Assembly (NCBI GenBank): GCA_014800385.1
Contig: JAAVGE010000005.1
Location: 15,943 to 73,533, forward strand
Length of the DNA: 57,591 nucleotides
Reading direction: 5' to 3'
Origin: Bacteroidales bacterium
GTDB taxonomy: Bacteria; Bacteroidota; Bacteroidia; Bacteroidales; Muribaculaceae
Shown here: one piece after another, positions 57,250 to 57,591 of the stretch
Numbering within the stretch: position 1 is the first letter of the stretch
Layout of the letters: each line of letters opens with the position of its first letter
Translations under genes and position numbers: made by a program
The notes under the pieces: model-generated
The model's database searches: none
Told to the model about the DNA's origin: nothing
What the model saw: the letters and a program-made list of their open reading frames with translations, nothing else

Positions 57250-57591
57250 AGAGTGTGTTTGAATTTATGTGCGAATGATATTGAGGATATTGTCGAGGGT
57301 GTGCCAAATAGGTACGCCGAGTGAATCACCCCGGGATAAAATATATAATTTGATTTTGAAGAAAATTAAACACACGGATTTTTAGCGTCGCTTCGCTTGC
57401 GGTCACGGATTGTGAAGGATTTTCACAGATTTTTATTCCACATACACACAGATTCATAGCGATGCTACGCTCGCAACCACGAATTGAAAGGGATTTTCAC
57501 GGCAAAATCCGTGCAAATCTTTCCCATCCGTGCATACGAGCGCAGCAAGTTACCCGTGTGTATGATTACGAAAAAGATCCGTGAAAATCCG
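57250..57591 (-). repeat. Palindrome arm followed by dispersed repeat copy B, cut by the window end
   Basis: 57250-57279 reads AGAGTGTGTTTGAATTTATG then TGCGAATGAT, the arm and block of the family seen at 6025-6105. From 57301 to the window end the sequence is the reverse complement of copy A (17515-17823). The expected right arm would lie beyond the window. Confidence 0.75.

Overview
The window reads as chromosome of a Bacteroidales bacterium, most like a gut Muribaculaceae or Bacteroides relative. This rests on gene content (OmpA with a PorZ-like type IX secretion protein, DUF4369 lipoprotein, TSCPD protein, secreted GH9 and GH13 enzymes), on intergenic regions that repeatedly match the Bacteroidetes promoter pattern TTTG-N19-21-TAnnTTTG, and on the near absence of Shine-Dalgarno motifs. 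The species is not determined.

Layout. 1-12.2 kb is a mainly leftward block: a partial polyprenol-phosphate mannosyltransferase, a likely small RNA on the opposite strand, uvrC, apt, mnmG with an exact parS-type palindrome against its stop codon, ybeY, a YigZ-family gene, a glycosyltransferase/flippase pair, ruvB and a mannose-1-phosphate guanylyltransferase. 12.3-18 kb holds a TPR protein, an unknown two-gene operon, a divergent GH9 glucanase and a large repeat-filled non-coding stretch. 18-26.6 kb holds OmpA, an ArnT/PMT-like transferase, an SDR oxidoreductase, and an outer-membrane protein coupled to a 986-aa TPR protein.

26,661-35,056 is an integrated element of about 8.4 kb bounded by a 25-bp direct repeat. 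It carries a tyrosine recombinase, an excisionase-like HTH protein, a RepA-like ATPase and a Toprim/primase protein with iterons between them, a small XRE repressor with a divergent promoter/operator switch, a sigma-70-like factor and an RNA polymerase alpha-CTD-like protein. I see no relaxase, conjugation or virion genes. It sits inside the promoter of the TPR gene, whose -33 box lies in the att core. tRNA-Gly(CCC) lies just outside.

35.4-44.6 kb is rightward: a DUF4369 lipoprotein, a ComM-type ATPase, an AT-richer four-gene island (transglutaminase-like protein, secreted lipase with an RHS-core tail, two paralogous lipoproteins) that looks like a compact toxin/immunity locus, an rRNA/tRNA 2'-O-methyltransferase, an S24 repressor, a TSCPD protein and a NOL1/RsmF methyltransferase. 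44.6-56.8 kb is leftward again: LOG-family protein, lipoprotein alpha-amylase, rnhB, Na/Pi cotransporter, an unknown gene with a PorZ-like gene, rdgB, leuS and nadA. The right end is an AT-rich region with DnaA-box-like nonamers, then a repeat copy running off the window.

The main unexplained structure is a set of long palindromic intergenic elements. Two elements of about 195 bp share an identical 30-nt core but have unrelated arms that are each self-complementary. Shorter elements share the block ATTTATGTGCGAATGAT. The right arm of each complete element lies on the stop codon of a leftward gene. A separate repeat of about 300 bp occurs as inverted copies 40 kb apart.
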